DNA of 9,348 nt from Alphaproteobacteria bacterium (GTDB taxonomy: Bacteria; Pseudomonadota; Alphaproteobacteria; CACIAM-22H2): positions 1-9,348 of the forward strand of contig VGEI01000120.1 of assembly GCA_016869415.1 (NCBI GenBank), given 5' to 3'. Position 1 is the first letter of the stretch, and each line of letters begins with the position of its first letter. Under the pieces are notes generated by a model. That model saw only the letters and a program-made list of their open reading frames with translations, was not told where the DNA came from and did not search any database. Positions 5,880 to 9,348 of the stretch are shown here, piece by piece. The position numbers and the translations under genes are program-made.

Positions 5880-8018
5880 ATGATCCGTCAATTCGAACTG
5901 GTTGAGCGGGTCAAGGCCTACGATCCCGGGGCTGACGAGGACGCGATCAACCGCGCCTACGTCTTTTCCATGAAGGTGCACGGGGCGCAGAAGCGCGCCT
6001 CGGGCGACCCTTATTTCTCCCACCCGCTGGAAGTTGCGGGCATCCTCACCCAGTACAAGCTCGACGGCTCTTCAATCGTCACGGCGCTGCTCCACGACAC
6101 GGTCGAGGACACGCTGACCACCCTGCCGGAGATCGAGCGGCTCTTCGGGCAGCAGATCGCGCGCCTGGTTGACGGCGTCACCAAGCTGTCGCGCATCGAG
6201 CTGCAGTCCGATCAGTCGAAGCAGGCAGAGAATTTCCGCAAGCTGCTGATCGCCATGTCGGAGGACATCCGTGTCCTCCTGGTGAAGCTGGCGGACCGGC
6301 TGCACAACATGCGCACGCTGCATTTCATCGAAAGTCCGGAGAAACGGGTGCGCATCGCCCGCGAGACGATGGAGATCTATGCACCCCTGGCCGAGCGTAT
6401 CGGCATGCACGCCATCCAGGAGGAGCTGGAGGATCTCGCCTTCGCGCAGCTCAATCCGGATGCGCGCGCCTCGCTCCTCGCCCGGCTGTCGTTCCTGCGT
6501 GAGAAGGGGGGTGACCTGATCCCGCGCATCACCGACCAGCTCAAACGCGTGCTCGCCGAGGAGGGCGTCGAGGCCTGGGTCTCCGGGCGCGAGAAGACGC
6601 CCTATTCGATCTGGCGCAAGATGCAGCGCAAGAACGTCGGCTTCGAGGCGCTGTCCGACATCATGGCGTTCCGCGTCGTGGTAGCCGACACGGCCGAGTG
6701 CTACCGGGCGCTGGGCGTGCTGCATTCTCGGTATCCGGTCGTGCCCGGCCGCTTCAAGGACTACATCTCGATCCCCAAGCCGAACGGCTACCGCTCTCTG
6801 CATACCGGCGTCTACGGACCGGAACGTCAGCGCATCGAGGTGCAGATTCGCACCAAGGAGATGCACGACGTCGCCGAGTTCGGCGTCGCGGCCCACTGGA
6901 GCTACAAGGATGGCGGCGGGGGCCCGCGCGACGGAAGGCAATATCGCTGGATGCGCGAGCTGCTCGACATTCTCGAGCATGCCTCCAATCCCGAGGAGTT
7001 CCTCGAGCACACCAAGCTCGAGATGTTCCAGGATCAGGTATTTTGTTTCACGCCGAAGGGCGATCTGATTGGCCTGCCGCGCGGCTCGACCAGCGTCGAT
7101 TTCGCCTACGCCGTTCACTCGGAGGTCGGCGACCACTGCGTCGGCGCCAAGATCAACGGCCGAATGATGCCGCTGCGCACCGTGCTCAACAATGGCGACC
7201 AGGTGGAGATCGTCACCTCCAAGGCGCAGACGCCGTCACCGACTTGGGAACGTTTCGTCGTCACCGGCAAGGCGCGGGCACGCATCCGCCGCTTCATCCG
7301 CACCCAGCAGCGCACCCAGTTCATCGATCTCGGCCGCTCGATGCTGCAGAAGATCTTCAAGAGCGAGGGGCACGAGTTCACCGAGAAAGCGGTCGAAGGC
7401 GTCCTCAAGCACTTCAAGTGCCACGACGCCGACGATCTCTACGCCATGGTGGGCGAGGGCCTGGAGAGCGACCGCGAGGTACTCAACGCCGTGTTCCCCG
7501 GCGAGCGGGCCCAGAAGGCATCGACCAACGTCGTGCCGATCCGTGCCCGCAAGAAGAAGGACAAGGGTACAACCGTTCCGATCAAGGGCCTGATCCCCGG
7601 TATGGCGGTGCACTACGCCGGCTGCTGCCATCCCTTGCCCGGCGACCGCATCGTCGGCATCGTCACCACCGGCAAGGGGGTGACCATTCACACCATCGAC
7701 TGCGACACGCTGGAGAGCTTCGCCGAGACGCCGGAGCGCTGGCTCGACGTCTCATGGGAATCGCAGGAAGACCCGGATTCCCGCGTCGGGCGCATCGCGC
7801 TGATCGTGCAGAACGAGCAGGGCAGCCTCGGTGCCCTGTCGACGGTGATTGCCAAGAATCTCGGCAACATCACCAATCTCAAGATCACCAACCGCACCCA
7901 GCAGTTCTGGGAGATGCTGATCGACATCGAGGTGCGCGACGTCAAGCACCTCTCGAATATCATTGCCGCGCTGCGCGCGACCCCGGCGATCAACTCGGTC
8001 GAGCGGGCGCGGGGCTGA
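5880..8018 (+). CDS. rsh: Bifunctional (p)ppGpp synthetase/hydrolase (RelA/SpoT homologue)
   Basis: This enzyme makes ppGpp/pppGpp from GDP/GTP and ATP and degrades it, driving the stringent response. ATG 5880 is the first start after an in-frame TAG at 5868; its GAGG site is rather distant. At 712 residues it has the full long-RSH layout. The HD hydrolase domain is intact: R39, H48, H72-D73, E76-D77, D139 and N143. The synthetase domain (about 235-340) has D260 (DIMAFRVVV), RFKDYISIPKPNGYRSLH (291-308) and E319/Q322 (EVQIRT). The R-F-K-D form is that of bifunctional Rel/SpoT enzymes, not the acidic form of synthetase-only RelA. Then follow TGS (about 387-447), a Cys-rich region (CCHPLPGDR, C582, C583, H584, with C608) and a C-terminal ACT domain (about 636-705). 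It is probably the main RSH of the cell, as usual in alphaproteobacteria, and is co-oriented with rpoZ upstream. Confidence 0.97.
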   Translation: MIRQFELVERVKAYDPGADEDAINRAYVFSMKVHGAQKRASGDPYFSHPLEVAGILTQYKLDGSSIVTALLHDTVEDTLTTLPEIERLFGQQIARLVDGVTKLSRIELQSDQSKQAENFRKLLIAMSEDIRVLLVKLADRLHNMRTLHFIESPEKRVRIARETMEIYAPLAERIGMHAIQEELEDLAFAQLNPDARASLLARLSFLREKGGDLIPRITDQLKRVLAEEGVEAWVSGREKTPYSIWRKMQRKNVGFEALSDIMAFRVVVADTAECYRALGVLHSRYPVVPGRFKDYISIPKPNGYRSLHTGVYGPERQRIEVQIRTKEMHDVAEFGVAAHWSYKDGGGGPRDGRQYRWMRELLDILEHASNPEEFLEHTKLEMFQDQVFCFTPKGDLIGLPRGSTSVDFAYAVHSEVGDHCVGAKINGRMMPLRTVLNNGDQVEIVTSKAQTPSPTWERFVVTGKARARIRRFIRTQQRTQFIDLGRSMLQKIFKSEGHEFTEKAVEGVLKHFKCHDADDLYAMVGEGLESDREVLNAVFPGERAQKASTNVVPIRARKKKDKGTTVPIKGLIPGMAVHYAGCCHPLPGDRIVGIVTTGKGVTIHTIDCDTLESFAETPERWLDVSWESQEDPDSRVGRIALIVQNEQGSLGALSTVIAKNLGNITNLKITNRTQQFWEMLIDIEVRDVKHLSNIIAALRATPAINSVERARG

Positions 8019-8058
8019 TCCAACAAGGGTCGATAACGACAACCAGAGGGAGGCGACG

Positions 8059-8601
8059 ATGCCGGGAGTGAAACGGGCTTTAGGCGTGTCGGTGCTGCTG
8101 GCGGCCGTAGCGCTGGCTGGTGCGGCGAATGCCCAGACCAAGACCGCCACCGTGAATGCGATCAGCGCCACCGGCGTCGGGGCGCCGATTGGGACCATCA
8201 GTTTCCGCGATAGCCGCTATGGCCTGGTCGTCGAGCCGAAGCTGACCAGCCTGCCGCCGGGGTTGCACGGCTTCCATATCCACGCCAACCCCAATTGCGG
8301 CCCCGGACCGGGCGCCAACAACCAGCCGGCGGCCGGCATGGCGGCAGGCGGCCATTACGACCCCAAGAGCAGCAATAAGCACCGCGGCCCTCATACGGAA
8401 GACAGCCATCTCGGCGATTTGCCGATCCTGGTCGTCGATGCCAACGGTGCAGCGACGCTTCCGGTCATCGCCAAGCGCCTCAAGACTGGTGATCTGGCCG
8501 GACGCTCAGTCATGATTCACGCCGGCAGCGACAATTTCGACGATGCCCCTAACCCTTTGGGCGGCGGCGGCGGTCGCATCGCCTGTGGTGTCATTCAGTA
8601 A
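8059..8601 (+). CDS. sodC: Cu/Zn superoxide dismutase, periplasmic
   Basis: SodC converts superoxide to oxygen and hydrogen peroxide, here in the periplasm. ATG 8059 follows GAGGGAGG at 8046-8053; the upstream open frame only overlaps the end of rsh. The 180-residue precursor has a signal peptide (K5/R6, hydrophobic 7-20) with likely cleavage after A23-N24-A25. Metal ligands are complete: copper H73 and H75 (GFHIHA), bridging H99 (GGHYDP), zinc H108 and H117 plus D120 (HLGDLP), and copper H154 (VMIHAGSDN). C80 and C176 can form the structural disulfide, and the C-terminus GGGGGRIACGVI is typical. It starts 40 bases after rsh with no promoter or terminator seen, so it may share the rsh transcript. 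Its position between rsh and the pdxJ remnant is unusual. Identity is secure. Confidence 0.95.
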   Translation: MPGVKRALGVSVLLAAVALAGAANAQTKTATVNAISATGVGAPIGTISFRDSRYGLVVEPKLTSLPPGLHGFHIHANPNCGPGPGANNQPAAGMAAGGHYDPKSSNKHRGPHTEDSHLGDLPILVVDANGAATLPVIAKRLKTGDLAGRSVMIHAGSDNFDDAPNPLGGGGGRIACGVIQ

Positions 8602-8619
8602 GGTCGTCACGAGGCGGCA

Positions 8620-8888
8620 ATGGGCGCGCACTATCTTCGGCTGGGCGTCAACATCGACCACAACGCCACGATCTGGAACGTGCGCGAACAGCGGCTGGCG
8701 GAGGGAATCGTTGTTGACGCGCTTGCGGTGGTCAATGGGCGGGCGGCCACGGTCGAGTGCAACGACCCTGGGGCCTTGATCATCGCGGCGCGAGATTTCC
8801 GGATTTCCCCCACGCCATCTTCAACAAGATGATTTGGGAGATCGCTCTGGCCCTGGGCAGCACGGACACCACGGATGCCTCCCGATGA
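8620..8888 (+). pseudogene. pdxJ: Truncated pdxJ remnant (pyridoxine 5'-phosphate synthase)
   Basis: The ATG at 8620 has a good ribosome site (GAGGCGG, 8611-8617) and the product opens YLRLGVNIDHNATIWN, which closely matches the PdxJ N-terminus (LRLGVNIDH, first strand and loop of the barrel). After about residue 22 the similarity is lost and the frame stops at 8832 after 70 residues, against about 240 for PdxJ. Another frame (stop TGA 8886-8888) continues as PDFPHAIFNKMIWEIALALG and overlaps the acpS ATG in ATGA, as an intact upstream gene would; I cannot assign that stretch to PdxJ with confidence. PdxJ condenses deoxyxylulose phosphate with aminoacetone phosphate in vitamin B6 synthesis, and pdxJ-acpS adjacency is common in Proteobacteria. 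Best reading: a pdxJ with a large internal deletion. It may instead be a new short protein built on a PdxJ start. Confidence 0.6.
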
Positions 8889-9301
8889 TTCTCGGCATCG
8901 GCAGCGATCTCATTGATATCACGCGCATAGAAGCGACCCTCGAGCGTTATGGAAGACGCTTCATCGAGCGCATCTTCACATCTCTGGAGCAGCAGAAATG
9001 CGAAGGGCGGGCGGCGCGGGCGGCCGGCTACGCGCGGCGCTACGCCGCCAAGGAAGCCTGCTCGAAGGCGCTGGGCACTGGCTTCCGCCGTGGGGTCTAT
9101 TGGCGGGACATGGGTGTGGTCAATTTGCCAGGTGGCCGTCCGACGATGCAATTGACTGGCGGTGCCTTGGCGCGGCTGCAGTCGATGATACCGCCGGGTA
9201 TGGAAGCGCAGATTGATGTCTCGCTCACCGACGAGCCGCCTATGGCTCAAGCCATCGTCATCATCACGGCAGTGCCGCGGCGAGAGCCGGCTGGCGGCTG
9301 A
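8885..9301 (+). CDS. acpS: Holo-[acyl-carrier-protein] synthase (4'-phosphopantetheinyl transferase)
   Basis: AcpS transfers phosphopantetheine from CoA to a serine of apo-ACP, activating it for fatty acid synthesis in the cytoplasm. The start ATG 8885 gives MILGIGSDLIDITRIE, the standard N-terminus, with Mg-binding D8; RRYAAKEACSKALGTG (51-66) supplies E57 and K61. The C-terminal SLTDEPPMAQAIVII motif (113-127) is also of the family. Length is 138 residues, normal. The gene has no clear Shine-Dalgarno; instead its ATG overlaps the stop of an upstream frame in ATGA, so translation was probably coupled to the gene before it, now a pdxJ remnant. How efficiently it is translated is therefore an open point. 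lepB, rnc and era often follow acpS in alphaproteobacteria but would lie beyond the window. Confidence 0.95.
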   Translation: MILGIGSDLIDITRIEATLERYGRRFIERIFTSLEQQKCEGRAARAAGYARRYAAKEACSKALGTGFRRGVYWRDMGVVNLPGGRPTMQLTGGALARLQSMIPPGMEAQIDVSLTDEPPMAQAIVIITAVPRREPAGG

Positions 9302-9315
9302 CGCGCTGGACAACG

Positions 9316-9334
9316 GGTATTAACGGATAATACC
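9316..9334. repeat. Perfect 7-bp inverted repeat downstream of acpS
   Basis: GGTATTA (9316-9322) and TAATACC (9328-9334) form a perfect inverted repeat around a 5-base spacer, 14 bases after the acpS stop. Its AT-rich make-up contrasts with the GC-rich surroundings. No T-run follows, so a terminator is unlikely; it resembles a dimeric repressor operator or a small RNA hairpin ahead of the next gene, which is out of view. Confidence 0.45.
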
Positions 9335-9348
9335 AACAGACTGAAGTA

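Noticed and set aside
6072..7136. A 354-residue minus-strand open frame within rsh
   Set aside because: It is antisense to the conserved hydrolase and synthetase domains; no motif or ribosome site supports it.
6698..8071. A 457-residue plus-strand open frame within rsh
   Set aside because: It is a +1/-1 shadow of rsh, full of Arg/Pro/His and without any family feature.
8793..8888. Possible alignment of this stretch (RFPDFPHAIF) to the early PdxJ segment with R-x-P-D-P
   Set aside because: Only a few residues agree and the following sequence does not match; too weak to claim as PdxJ, so it is only noted as an unassigned frame.

Overview
The window looks like a chromosomal segment of a GC-rich alphaproteobacterium. 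The support is a conserved housekeeping run on the plus strand (folK, rpoZ, a single bifunctional rsh, a pdxJ remnant, acpS) and a Bug-family solute-binding protein of the kind that is expanded in Bradyrhizobium- or Reyranella-like soil bacteria. The genus cannot be fixed from the sequence alone. No tRNA, rRNA, CRISPR array, transposase or integrase is visible.

Left third (1-3360, plus strand): a small catabolic-looking cluster. It starts with a GntR/FCD transcriptional regulator broken by a frameshift near 520. Next comes an exported tripartite-tricarboxylate-type (Bug) solute-binding protein, then a cytoplasmic type I (formylglycine) sulfatase. No TctA/TctB membrane partners are in view. 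A plausible but unproven reading is that the regulator controlled uptake of a sulfated organic compound that the sulfatase then cleaves inside the cell. Candidate operator-like repeats lie in front of the first two genes, and a strong GC hairpin sits between the second and third.

Middle (3357-4668, minus strand): a two-gene unit of a NYN/LabA-like putative nuclease followed by a family 5-type iron-sulfur uracil-DNA glycosylase. The glycosylase converges on the sulfatase so tightly that the two stop codons share one CTAG. A 108-base intergenic region separates this unit from the divergent folK.

Right half (4777-9301, plus strand): folK (folate synthesis), then a well-formed sigma70-type promoter ahead of rpoZ (RNA polymerase omega), then rsh ((p)ppGpp synthetase/hydrolase), an exported Cu/Zn superoxide dismutase, a truncated pdxJ remnant and acpS (holo-ACP synthase). 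Omega and Rsh are functionally linked through the stringent response. SodC interrupts the usual rsh-pdxJ-acpS neighbourhood next to the pdxJ remnant, which suggests a local rearrangement. The window closes with a perfect 7-bp inverted repeat just after acpS.

I found no convincing evidence of an undescribed multi-gene system. The points most worth checking are the broken regulator, the decayed pdxJ beside sodC, and the orphan binding protein plus sulfatase pair.
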